A stretch of DNA of 5,768 nucleotides from Bacillota bacterium (GCA_023405875.1 JAEXXN010000479.1:1-5768), one strand, 5' to 3'; positions 1 to 5,467 are shown, numbered from the stretch's first letter. Notes: generated from the letters alone by a model not told the origin. Translations and numbers: made by a program.

Positions 1-1229
1 TGGTGGTCCACTCTTATGCATGGCCGGTTTGTCGGAATAACTACGACATTCATCCGGTAGTTTTGGAGAAATTCATTTGCCGATGAAGCGGCAGTTCCTG
101 TCATCCCGCATATTGCCGGATACTGCCCTATAAAATTTTGCATTGTAATGGAAGCCAATATCTGCCCCTTGGATTGAGCTATGATGCCTTCCTTTGCTTC
201 GATTGCCTCCTGAAGCCCATAGGGCCAGTTCCTTTTATCTGCTATCCGCCCTGTAAACTCATCTACAAGCTCAATTTTCCCCCTGCGTACGATATAGTCG
301 ACATCACGCTTCAATAGTACCTTTGCATGAAGGGCATTGTTTATACCGACCAAAAGCTCCAGGTTCTCTTCCCCATAGAGGTTGCCGCACTTTAAAAATG
401 CTTCGACCCTGCCGATCCCGGCCTCAGTCAGATATACATTTCTTCCTTGCTCATCCGACTCATAATCCCTATATGCGTTAAGTTTTTTGACGATTTCCGC
501 CATCCGCCCCGGGTCTGCTCCCGGGTCCTTTCTGCTGCCTGCTATAACAAGCGGTATGCGGGCTTCATCTATCAAAATGGAGTCGGCTTCATCAATGACT
601 GCAAAATGAAAAGGTCTTTGTACAAGCTCTTCCGGTGATAAAGCAAGAAAGCCTCTCAGGAAGTCAAAGCCTGCTTCCTTGGCAGTCAGATAGGTTATGT
701 CCTTTTCATAGGCTGCTTTTCTTTCTTCCTTGGTCATTCCTTCCTTTACACAGCCTACTGTCAGACCCAGGAATCCATAGACCGGTCCCATCCAGGTCGC
801 ATCCCTTCCGGCAAGATAATCGTTAAAGGTCAGAACATGGACCCCTTTTCCCGACAGAGCCTTGAAAAAAGCAGGAAATACCGCTGCAAGAGTTTTGCCC
901 TCTCCGGTCTGCATCTCCACAAGTCTTCCATCGCACATAGCCATACCGGCGATGAGCTGCACATCAAAGGGACGCATGCCCAGTACCCTGTCCGCTGCCT
1001 CCCTGACAAGCGCAAAGGCCTCAACGGCTACTTCGCTTTCTGCCGCACCTGCGCTGATTCTGTCCCTCAGCTTAATAGCCCTGCACTTTAGCTCAGAATC
1101 GCTCAAAGCGTCAAGTGATATGCCGTTGATCTCCCCAAGCCTGCTCTCATAGCTTTTGATATCCCATTCAACAGCCGGATTGCGCAGCTTTCTTAAGAAC
1201 CGGTCTATTCTATTCCCAATTTTGGGCAT
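1..1229 (-). CDS. secA: SecA-family preprotein translocase ATPase, probable accessory paralogue (C-terminus beyond window)
   Basis: SecA ATPases bind preproteins and drive them through the SecYEG channel at the membrane. The visible 409 residues cover the SecA DEAD motor and the preprotein-binding insert: Walker A QTGEGKTL (107-114), a FNDYLAGRD motif (135-143), Walker B VIDEADSILIDEAR (211-224), VDEFTGR (322-328), EAIEAKEG (341-348), GMTGTA (375-380) and IPTNRP (398-403). Several signatures that are nearly invariant in housekeeping SecA differ: the usual NNELGFDYLRDN appears as AKEAGFDFLRGF (183-194), DEVD is DEAD, and the segment before GMTGTA reads GQYPAIC instead of the usual RMYEKLA type. 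I therefore infer a SecA2-like or other divergent paralogue. The ATG start has AAGGAGG 8 nt upstream (1238-1244). The second half (rest of motor 2, scaffold, C-tail) is not visible. Sampled GC is higher than in the transporter gene. Family assignment is very sure; the paralogue status is moderately sure. Confidence 0.93.
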   Translation of the reverse strand, partial: MPKIGNRIDRFLRKLRNPAVEWDIKSYESRLGEINGISLDALSDSELKCRAIKLRDRISAGAAESEVAVEAFALVREAADRVLGMRPFDVQLIAGMAMCDGRLVEMQTGEGKTLAAVFPAFFKALSGKGVHVLTFNDYLAGRDATWMGPVYGFLGLTVGCVKEGMTKEERKAAYEKDITYLTAKEAGFDFLRGFLALSPEELVQRPFHFAVIDEADSILIDEARIPLVIAGSRKDPGADPGRMAEIVKKLNAYRDYESDEQGRNVYLTEAGIGRVEAFLKCGNLYGEENLELLVGINNALHAKVLLKRDVDYIVRRGKIELVDEFTGRIADKRNWPYGLQEAIEAKEGIIAQSKGQILASITMQNFIGQYPAICGMTGTAASSANEFLQNYRMNVVVIPTNRPCIRVDH

Positions 1230-1264
1230 AATAATATCCTCCTTCAAAAAACACAGTATATTAT

Positions 1265-1285
1265 GTATCCCTTTTTGCAGGATAC
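1265..1285 (-). other. Small hairpin in the secA-like leader
   Basis: GTATCC (1265-1270) and GGATAC (1280-1285) are perfect 6-bp complements around a 9-nt loop. The hairpin lies in the gap between the 111-residue gene and the secA-like gene. On the minus strand it is followed by an A/T-rich stretch but no U-run, so it is a weak terminator candidate at best, or a small leader structure. Confidence 0.3.
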
Positions 1286-1293
1286 AGGGTAAA

Positions 1294-1302
1294 ATTATAC
1301 CA
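1294..1302 (-). promoter_or_regulatory. Candidate extended -10 promoter for the secA-like gene
   Basis: Read on the minus strand this is TGGTATAAT: a consensus TATAAT (1294-1299) preceded by a TGn extension. The sequence at the -35 position is poor (ATATCC at 17 bp), as is usual for extended -10 promoters. The TAA stop codon of the upstream 111-residue gene lies inside the -10 box. Transcription would start near 1287 and give a leader of about 58 nt before the secA-like ATG. Predicted from sequence only; read-through from the upstream gene is also possible. Confidence 0.4.
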
Positions 1303-1630
1303 GGTCTTTTGAGCGAGGATATATATAGCCTTTGATAGAATTGCACAGGAATAAAAGCAGCATGCTCTCCATATACAGGATTTCAAAAGAAATGACGATA
1401 TGATTTGAAATATGACCAAGGATTGTGCTGCAGCACAGATAAACAAAGGCAGCCTGAAGTACAACAGTCAGCAATGCGCACAAGGGCAGATTTCCGCCGA
1501 TATATGCATACAGATATGCCGGTATACCGCCAATACCCTTTCCTATCGATGCAGCAAAGAATAGCGCCGTATATGCAACGATCACCACTGCACATATAAT
1601 AACAAATTGAAAGATCAGCTGCATAAGCAT
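1295..1630 (-). CDS. Small integral membrane protein of unknown function
   Basis: I do not recognise this 111-residue protein. It is strongly hydrophobic, with about three likely membrane segments: roughly residues 5-28 (rich in I, V, A and F), 45-68 (after a GIGGIPAYLYAYIGG stretch) and 78-100, then a short basic tail ending PRSKDLV. It has no obvious catalytic motif. The frame stays open upstream to a TTG at 1705, but I prefer the ATG at 1630 because GGAAGGG lies 5 nt before it and a candidate promoter overlaps the upstream TTG; ATG 1624 is a second option. The next gene on the strand is the secA-like one, 65 nt downstream, so co-transcription is possible. A link to export is only a guess from position. 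The hydrophobic pattern, lone frame and strand support a real gene. Confidence 0.6.
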   Translation of the reverse strand: MLMQLIFQFVIICAVVIVAYTALFFAASIGKGIGGIPAYLYAYIGGNLPLCALLTVVLQAAFVYLCCSTILGHISNHIVISFEILYMESMLLLFLCNSIKGYIYPRSKDLV

Positions 1631-1676
1631 TTCAACCCTTCCCCAGTCACTCTGATTTCGTTTGCTCCTTACTGCT

Positions 1677-1705
1677 ACACTAGCATAAGCTGTAAAGCTT
1701 TGCAA
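1677..1705 (-). promoter_or_regulatory. Candidate promoter of the small membrane protein gene
   Basis: On the minus strand, TTGCAA (1700-1705), a 17-bp spacer and TAGTGT (1677-1682) form a sub-consensus sigma-A promoter with a TGn extension before the -10 box. The expected start of transcription, near 1670, leaves a leader of about 40 nt before the ATG at 1630. If used, it excludes the TTG at 1705 as the start codon. Confidence 0.35.
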
Positions 1706-1734
1706 GCATTTATGCGATGCCCTATATAAAAGAT

Positions 1735-1780
1735 AAAGCCGTGCATAAAAGGCCTATAAGCCTTATTTACGCACGGCTTT
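1735..1780 (-). terminator. Hairpin terminator downstream of the transporter gene
   Basis: AAAGCCGTGC (1735-1744) and GCACGGCTTT (1771-1780) are perfect 10-bp complements. Inside them AAGGC (1749-1753) and GCCTT (1760-1764) form a second short stem around CTATAA. It lies about 40 nt beyond the transporter stop codon. On the minus strand the stem runs into TTTATCTTTTATAT, a broken U-tract. The 3' arm on the plus strand ends in TTTT, so weak activity in the other direction is possible, although no plus-strand gene precedes it here. Confidence 0.7.
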
Positions 1781-1821
1781 TATCCATTAGCCCCTTTTGG
1801 CGGGACCTGATACTATAAGCT

Positions 1822-3180
1822 CTACATTATTCCTACGGATTGCAAGAATAAAACTATCAGGAATATCGGAACAACGAATTTTATGCCCAGATACCATACA
1901 TTCATAAGCCCTGAGCTTAGTGTTCCGTTATTTGTAACTTCATCCATAACATCTTTCCTCTTCCATGAGAAGCCTAATAACAGGCAGCCGACCAATCCGA
2001 TAAGCGGCAATGCAATATAGGATGTAATATAGTCATAGAAATCAAAGAAGTTGAAGCCGAATACCTTTATATCTGCCCATGGTCCAAAGCTCATAAGAGT
2101 CGGAATGCCTGCCAGCAATATTATACTGCCAAGTAATATGGACGCTTTCTGTCTTTTTATACCGAATTTTTCAATAGCAAAGGAAACAGGTACTTCCAGA
2201 AGGCTTAATGCAGAAGGAAGAGCGGCAAGTATCAATAATATATAGAAGGCTACTGCAGCTACCGTTCCAAAAGGCATTTGAGCAAAAACATTCGGCAGTG
2301 TTATGAATACCAGCCCTGGGCCTGCTGCAGGAGCAAGTCCGAAAGCAAAAACCGCAGGGAATATCGCAAAGCCTGCTAATAATGAAACTACAGTATCAAA
2401 TATTATTGTAATAGTTGCAGCCTTTGGAATGTTTTCGTTTTTCTTAAGGTAACTTGCATAAGTGACCATACTGCCCGCACCAAGGCTCAAGGTGAAGAAC
2501 ACCTGCCCTACCGCATATACGAAGGTTGAACCGTTAATTGCTGAAAAATCAGGTGTCAGATACCATTTTACTCCGTCCATCCCGCCTGGCAGCATAACGC
2601 CGACAATTCCTAAAATAAGCATAATTACAAACAATGCAGGCATAAATATGCTGCATACTCTTTCTATACCCTGGGATATACCTTTAGTAACAACAAGTAT
2701 GGTCAATAGGCCGAAGAGAAGGAAAAAGAAGCCTGACATGCCCATATTTCCCGAAGCCGAAACAAACATATTGGTATAGGCTTCCGGTGTCAAGCCTGCC
2801 AGCTTGCCAGTCAAGGTAAGATAAAGGTACATTATTGCCCATCCGCCGATAACACAATAAAATGACAATATAATAGATGGAGCAATCATGGAAGCATATC
2901 CGACAATCTTATATTTACTGGAATAATACGCATATGCATCAACTGCGTTTTTGCCGCTCCGTCTTCCTATTACGAATTCAACAATCATGACCGGTATACC
3001 AATTACCACGATAGCAAGCATATAAACCAGAAGATATGCGCCGCCGCCGTTTTCTCCGACTACATATGGAAATTTCCATATGCTGCCCAACCCGACGGCA
3101 GAGCCCGCAGCAGCCATAATAAAGCCAAGCATTGATTTGAATTGATCCCTTGGTTGCCCTGTCTTTTCAGAATTACTCAT
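1822..3180 (-). CDS. SNF/NSS-family sodium-dependent amino-acid-type transporter
   Basis: Members of the sodium:neurotransmitter symporter family (LeuT, MhsT and TnaT in bacteria) import amino acids or related amines using the sodium gradient. The 452 residues match the usual bacterial length and give about 11 membrane helices. TM1 carries the unwound AAAGSAVGLGSIWKFPYVV (23-41) followed by GENGGGAYL; TM3 has FYCVIGGWAIMYLY (107-120); TM6 has FFTLSLGAG (228-236) and TYASYL; TM8 has LAALPSALSLLEVPV (318-332). The small Ala235 at the LeuT Phe259 position suggests a roomier pocket, perhaps for a larger side chain; the substrate cannot be named. Two expected sodium-ligand positions are altered: Ser33 at LeuT Asn27 and Pro322 at Thr354. 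The ATG has GGAGGG 8 nt upstream. The gene seems monocistronic, with its own promoter and a terminator after it. Confidence 0.96.
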   Translation of the reverse strand: MSNSEKTGQPRDQFKSMLGFIMAAAGSAVGLGSIWKFPYVVGENGGGAYLLVYMLAIVVIGIPVMIVEFVIGRRSGKNAVDAYAYYSSKYKIVGYASMIAPSIILSFYCVIGGWAIMYLYLTLTGKLAGLTPEAYTNMFVSASGNMGMSGFFFLLFGLLTILVVTKGISQGIERVCSIFMPALFVIMLILGIVGVMLPGGMDGVKWYLTPDFSAINGSTFVYAVGQVFFTLSLGAGSMVTYASYLKKNENIPKAATITIIFDTVVSLLAGFAIFPAVFAFGLAPAAGPGLVFITLPNVFAQMPFGTVAAVAFYILLILAALPSALSLLEVPVSFAIEKFGIKRQKASILLGSIILLAGIPTLMSFGPWADIKVFGFNFFDFYDYITSYIALPLIGLVGCLLLGFSWKRKDVMDEVTNNGTLSSGLMNVWYLGIKFVVPIFLIVLFLQSVGIM

Positions 3181-3268
3181 TACTCGATCCCTCCTATATA
3201 ATATACTTATTTAATAATACCTATCGAATAAAAATTACCCTCCTTTCTTGGAATATGATACATTTATG

Positions 3269-3303
3269 CAAATTACTCCATGCTACTGCAATGTAGTAAT
3301 TTG
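3269..3303 (-). repeat. Inverted repeat in the transporter leader
   Basis: CAAATTACT (3269-3277) and AGTAATTTG (3295-3303) are perfect 9-bp complements with a 17-nt loop. Inside, CTAC (3283-3286) and GTAG (3293-3296) offer an alternative shorter pairing that shares bases with the outer stem. It lies between the candidate promoter and the ribosome binding site of the transporter gene, so it could be an operator or an RNA leader structure. I see no known riboswitch or T-box motif. Confidence 0.4.
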
Positions 3304-3341
3304 ATAAAAACGCTCTGCCTTATTCCGAATATTCTAATAAA

Positions 3342-3370
3342 ATTATAACAATTAGTATGCAAAAACTAAA
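3342..3370 (-). promoter_or_regulatory. Candidate promoter of the transporter gene
   Basis: On the minus strand there is a perfect TATAAT (3342-3347) with a weak -35 TTTAGT (3365-3370) at 17 bp. Transcription from here would give a leader of about 155 nt. A nearer alternative is TTGCAG (3287-3292), a 17-bp spacer and CATAAA (3264-3269), which overlaps the inverted repeat. The sequence does not decide between them. The rest of the 3181-3401 gap is A/T-rich and contains no gene I can support. Confidence 0.4.
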
Positions 3371-3401
3371 GTAGTATTACAAAATTTTCATAACCTTATT
3401 A

Positions 3402-3424
3402 AATATGGTGCAAAGCACCATATT
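3402..3424. terminator. Perfect 10-bp hairpin, possible second terminator
   Basis: AATATGGTGC (3402-3411) and GCACCATATT (3415-3424) are perfect complements around a 3-nt AAA loop. The U-run is weak on either strand; on the minus strand the stem is followed by TAATAAGG. It lies just past the stronger methyltransferase terminator and just before the transporter promoter, so it may be a backup terminator that insulates the transporter from read-through. Confidence 0.45.
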
Positions 3425-3444
3425 ATTCCATAACCCCGGACAAC

Positions 3445-3487
3445 AAAAAATCTGTTGAAATACTTTATAGGAGTTTCAACAGATTTT
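3445..3487 (-). terminator. Rho-independent terminator of the methyltransferase gene
   Basis: AAAATCTGTTGAAA (3447-3460) and TTTCAACAGATTTT (3474-3487) are perfect 14-bp complements with a 13-nt loop. On the minus strand the stem ends in a run of six T (3450 down to 3445). It begins 30 nt past the methyltransferase stop codon. The stem is long but A/T-rich. Confidence 0.85.
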
Positions 3488-3517
3488 CCAGGCTCTCTGC
3501 AATTTTTCCAAGGCTGC

Positions 3518-4186
3518 TTATACCGCAGCTGCATCCTCTTTTGACAATACAGCCCTGAAGCAGTAAAGTCCTCCCCACAAATTCGTATATAATCTGTCCT
3601 CCGGCATATTATAATCAACTTCCTTTACGTACCTTAAGCCCGACTTCTTTACCAGCATATCCAGCGACTCCAGATTGATTGTCGGATAATCAAACGTAAG
3701 AACTATGATTCCATCGTCCTTAAGTACCCGCTTAAATTCATTGAAGGTTTTTTCCATAGCCTCGGAAGTCAGATGCTCTAATACAGATATGCAATAAACC
3801 TTGTCAAATTTATTATTTTCGTATGGTAATCTTGTTAAATCCGCTATGGCATAATTGATGCTCTCAATGTATTTCGAGGGCAGATTATCAGCAGCTTCCT
3901 TTCCATAGGCTATTTCGATCTCCTTGAGCATTATGCTTCTATCCTTGATCCCCCGGTCAATATCACAGGCATGTGCTTCCTTGCAATTGTCGTAAAGGTA
4001 AAACTTGAACGGATGACAGAGACCGCAAGCGGCATCCAGGCAGACATCCTCCCTTTGTACAAAGCGGGCTGCCCATTCATATTCATAGATCCTGCTCCAC
4101 CAATAATCCGGCAGCTTAAATATAAAATCAGTGGTTTTGGGGTCAGATTCCTTTATGAACCTTGAGCTATATATCGTATCGGCCAA
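3518..4186 (-). CDS. Class I SAM-dependent methyltransferase
   Basis: This 222-residue protein has the Rossmann-type order of a class I methyltransferase (Methyltransf_11-like). SAM motif I is VCLDAACG (48-55), the acidic end of strand 2 is ACDID (73-77), ADLTRLP (115-121) corresponds to the adenine-contact region, and YCISVLEHLT (131-140) is motif IV. FKRVLKDDGIIVLTFDYP (151-168) is the usual motif VI region. The C-terminus is short and has a GGLYCF strand. It probably methylates a small molecule, lipid or glycan; the substrate cannot be told. Cys and His cluster around motif I (C49, C54, C57, H58, C68, H72, C74), which is unusual. The start is TTG, fixed by GGGAGGG 7 nt upstream. The gene is flanked by its own candidate promoter and a strong terminator, so it is probably monocistronic. 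It follows the PadR operon on the same strand after 129 nt. Confidence 0.88.
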   Translation of the reverse strand: MADTIYSSRFIKESDPKTTDFIFKLPDYWWSRIYEYEWAARFVQREDVCLDAACGLCHPFKFYLYDNCKEAHACDIDRGIKDRSIMLKEIEIAYGKEAADNLPSKYIESINYAIADLTRLPYENNKFDKVYCISVLEHLTSEAMEKTFNEFKRVLKDDGIIVLTFDYPTINLESLDMLVKKSGLRYVKEVDYNMPEDRLYTNLWGGLYCFRAVLSKEDAAAV

Positions 4187-4193
4187 TTCATAT

Positions 4194-4200
4194 CCCTCCC
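4194..4200 (-). promoter_or_regulatory. Ribosome binding site that fixes the TTG start of the methyltransferase
   Basis: GGGAGGG on the minus strand lies 7 nt before the TTG at 4186-4184. An ATG lies between them, only 2 nt from the site and out of frame; it would give a 12-codon peptide. The spacing favours the TTG. Confidence 0.7.
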
Positions 4201-4280
4201 CGGATAAATCCTCATATTTCTGACAACAGTCTAAATATTATCTCCTATAGAAAGGATATGCAGGACAATGAGTGCTTGTG

Positions 4281-4309
4281 TACATATGCTTCAAATACTG
4301 CCATGTCAA
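4281..4309 (-). promoter_or_regulatory. Candidate promoter of the methyltransferase gene
   Basis: On the minus strand a perfect TTGACA (4304-4309) is followed after 17 bp by TATGTA (4281-4286), a weak -10 box. It lies just after the stop codon of the PadR-linked membrane gene. ATGCTT (4287-4292) and AAGCAT (4311-4316) form an inverted repeat around the -35 box and spacer, which might be an operator. I see no U-tract terminator between the PadR operon and this gene, so read-through is also possible. Confidence 0.45.
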
Positions 4310-4315
4310 AAAGCA

Positions 4316-4993
4316 TTAGTAATTTGCTTCAAGAATCCTGTGTGCAATATAGGATACCAGGACCAGGGCAATTGCAGCAAATATGTTTATCGTAAAAAGA
4401 GCATCTCTGCCGATCCATGCAAAAAGCAGAAATACCGCCATGGTACTTGCGCCTATGAGGAAATTTTTCATATAACCGCCCTTTTGCTTTTTTTCAGGCT
4501 TGAAGGATGCCTTGCAAACAACACGCACGACGATGAAAGCAGCCGCAATGATAATAGGATAGGCAATCAACTGGCCGGCCAGGACAGAAATCCGGAAATT
4601 CAAAGGCTCTCCCGATGCCAGATTGCGAATAAGCGCGATCGTATCTTTTGAGGTAATGATATTGATTGCTCCAAGAATGGCTGTGCATAAGAAAACCGTA
4701 TCAAAGAATTCCAGGACCCTTTCTTTCCTGTTTTGGGGAGGCAGGCTTTCAATTATCTCATCGCAAAAGGCTTTATAATCCTCTCCGATAACTGCCTGAA
4801 CATTCTCCCCTCTTTCTTGCGCAGACAATAACATTTCAAGCAAATCCTGCCGTATTATTTCCTGATTATATACAGAAATATTTGCAACACGCAAATAGCA
4901 AATAATATCGGTCATAACCTTATTATTTTCAGCATTTAATTGTTTGTCCAGCTCATTATTTATCCGGTTAAGTTCTCTGGCTTGTTTGTTCAT
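4316..4993 (-). CDS. PadR-linked four-helix membrane protein with a helical N-terminal domain
   Basis: The 225 residues divide into a charged helical N-terminus (about 1-92) and four likely membrane helices (97-115, 134-160, 177-194, 198-221). The stretch around DLLEMLLSAQERGE (50-63) and FCDEIIESLPP (76-86) has the layout of the HAAS, DUF1048 and DUF1129-like domains often encoded beside PadR regulators; I recall this as a family resemblance and cannot confirm the exact family. A basic KPEKKQKGGYMK loop (165-176) separates helices 2 and 3. The exact role is unknown; proteins with this context are thought to act in envelope sensing or signalling. I choose the ATG at 4993, with GGAGG 8 nt upstream, over an in-frame ATG at 5014 that lacks such a site. 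The gene overlaps the end of padR by 26 nt, a strong sign of translational coupling and of control by PadR. Confidence 0.85.
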   Translation of the reverse strand: MNKQARELNRINNELDKQLNAENNKVMTDIICYLRVANISVYNQEIIRQDLLEMLLSAQERGENVQAVIGEDYKAFCDEIIESLPPQNRKERVLEFFDTVFLCTAILGAINIITSKDTIALIRNLASGEPLNFRISVLAGQLIAYPIIIAAAFIVVRVVCKASFKPEKKQKGGYMKNFLIGASTMAVFLLFAWIGRDALFTINIFAAIALVLVSYIAHRILEANY

Positions 4994-5321
4994 TGCTACG
5001 ACCTCCATTATCAAACAGTTTATTTACAGCATTTTCGAGCTCTTTCCAATTTGAAAAAAATGCATCTAATTCCCTTTGGCCAGCAGGCGAAATAGAAAAG
5101 TACTTACGCTTAGGGCCTAATGCGGACTCACGGTATTGTGCCACAATCAGCCCGTTTTTTTCAAGCCTGAGCAAAAGGGGATAAATGGTCCCCTCTGAAA
5201 TATCTGAAAAACCGTATTCCTGAAGCTGCTGAGAAATTTCATAGCCATAGGTTTCTCTATAACTGATTACCTTAAGGATACAGCCTTCCAATGTACCTTT
5301 CAGCATTTGCGACGGTATCAA
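4968..5321 (-). CDS. PadR-family transcriptional repressor
   Basis: This 117-residue protein is a typical short PadR regulator: a winged helix followed by a C-terminal dimerisation helix. The signatures are MLKGTLEGCILKVIS (6-20), ETYGYEISQQL (23-33), the recognition-helix segment SEGTIYPLLLRLEKNGLI (42-59) and the wing with LGPKRKYFSISPAG (68-81). The last helix is FFSNWKELENAVNKLF (88-103). PadR proteins bind ATGT/ACAT-type palindromes and often repress their own operon, with release by a ligand or stress signal. The start is TTG, with AGGAGG 10 nt upstream (5332-5337); the in-frame ATG at 5306 is too far from this site. It is the first gene of an operon with the membrane protein and has a large palindromic operator over its promoter. 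The signal it senses is unknown. Confidence 0.95.
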   Translation of the reverse strand: MIPSQMLKGTLEGCILKVISYRETYGYEISQQLQEYGFSDISEGTIYPLLLRLEKNGLIVAQYRESALGPKRKYFSISPAGQRELDAFFSNWKELENAVNKLFDNGGRSNEQTSQRT

Positions 5322-5331
5322 ACCTTTTCAT

Positions 5332-5337
5332 CCTCCT
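5332..5337 (-). promoter_or_regulatory. Ribosome binding site that fixes the TTG start of padR
   Basis: AGGAGG on the minus strand lies 10 nt before the TTG at 5321-5319. An out-of-frame ATG at 5330 sits 1 nt after the site, probably too close to be used; it would encode a 19-codon peptide overlapping the start of padR. Confidence 0.65.
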
Positions 5338-5342
5338 CTATC

Positions 5343-5388
5343 GCTATTATGTATTGCAATATACAACTATATTGTAATACATGATAGC
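5343..5388. promoter_or_regulatory. Large palindromic PadR-type operator
   Basis: Two 20-nt arms (5343-5362 and 5369-5388) flank a 6-nt ACAACT spacer. Eighteen of 20 positions pair exactly; the other two are G/T. Each arm contains a nearly self-palindromic element: ATGTATTGCAATATAC (5349-5364) and the opposed TATATTGTAATACATG (5368-5383). Both match TATATTGYAATACAT and contain the ATGT/ACAT half-sites bound by PadR proteins. The right copy covers the -10 box of padR, so bound repressor would block transcription. Binding by this PadR is inferred. Confidence 0.8.
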
Positions 5389-5399
5389 ATGAGTGTCAA
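5371..5399 (-). promoter_or_regulatory. Sigma-A promoter of the padR operon
   Basis: On the minus strand there is a perfect TTGACA (5394-5399), a 17-bp spacer and TACAAT (5371-5376, five of six bases). The expected transcription start is near 5365, inside the operator, giving a leader of about 45 nt before the TTG. Confidence 0.8.
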
Positions 5400-5467
5400 T
5401 AAATGTGCTTTTTATTTAAAAACAGGCGGTATCAATCACATCACATCAGAGGCTATAGGAAGATATT

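Noticed and set aside
837..1152. Two overlapping plus-strand open frames inside the secA-like gene
   Set aside because: They lie wholly antisense to a strongly matched SecA sequence, have no ribosome binding site, and their translations show no family features.
1631..1705. TTG start at 1705 for the small membrane protein
   Set aside because: It lacks a ribosome binding site, adds a polar N-terminus unlike the rest, and overlaps the likely -35 box.
2462..2779. Plus-strand open frame of 105 codons
   Set aside because: It is antisense to the transporter gene and reads as low-complexity Pro/Thr/Ile-rich sequence; no start signal.
3181..3347. T-box or amino-acid riboswitch before the transporter
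   Set aside because: No T-box sequence, specifier stem or terminator with U-run is visible; only one inverted repeat is present.
3388..3618. Minus-strand open frame of 76 codons
   Set aside because: It overlaps the end of the methyltransferase in another frame and runs through both hairpins; no ribosome binding site.
4268..4651. Plus-strand open frame of 127 codons
   Set aside because: It is antisense to the PadR-linked membrane gene and its translation has no domain-like pattern.
5343..5388. Intrinsic terminator at the 46-bp palindrome
   Set aside because: The stem is A/T-rich with no U-tract after it, and it overlaps a near-consensus promoter, so an operator explains it better.
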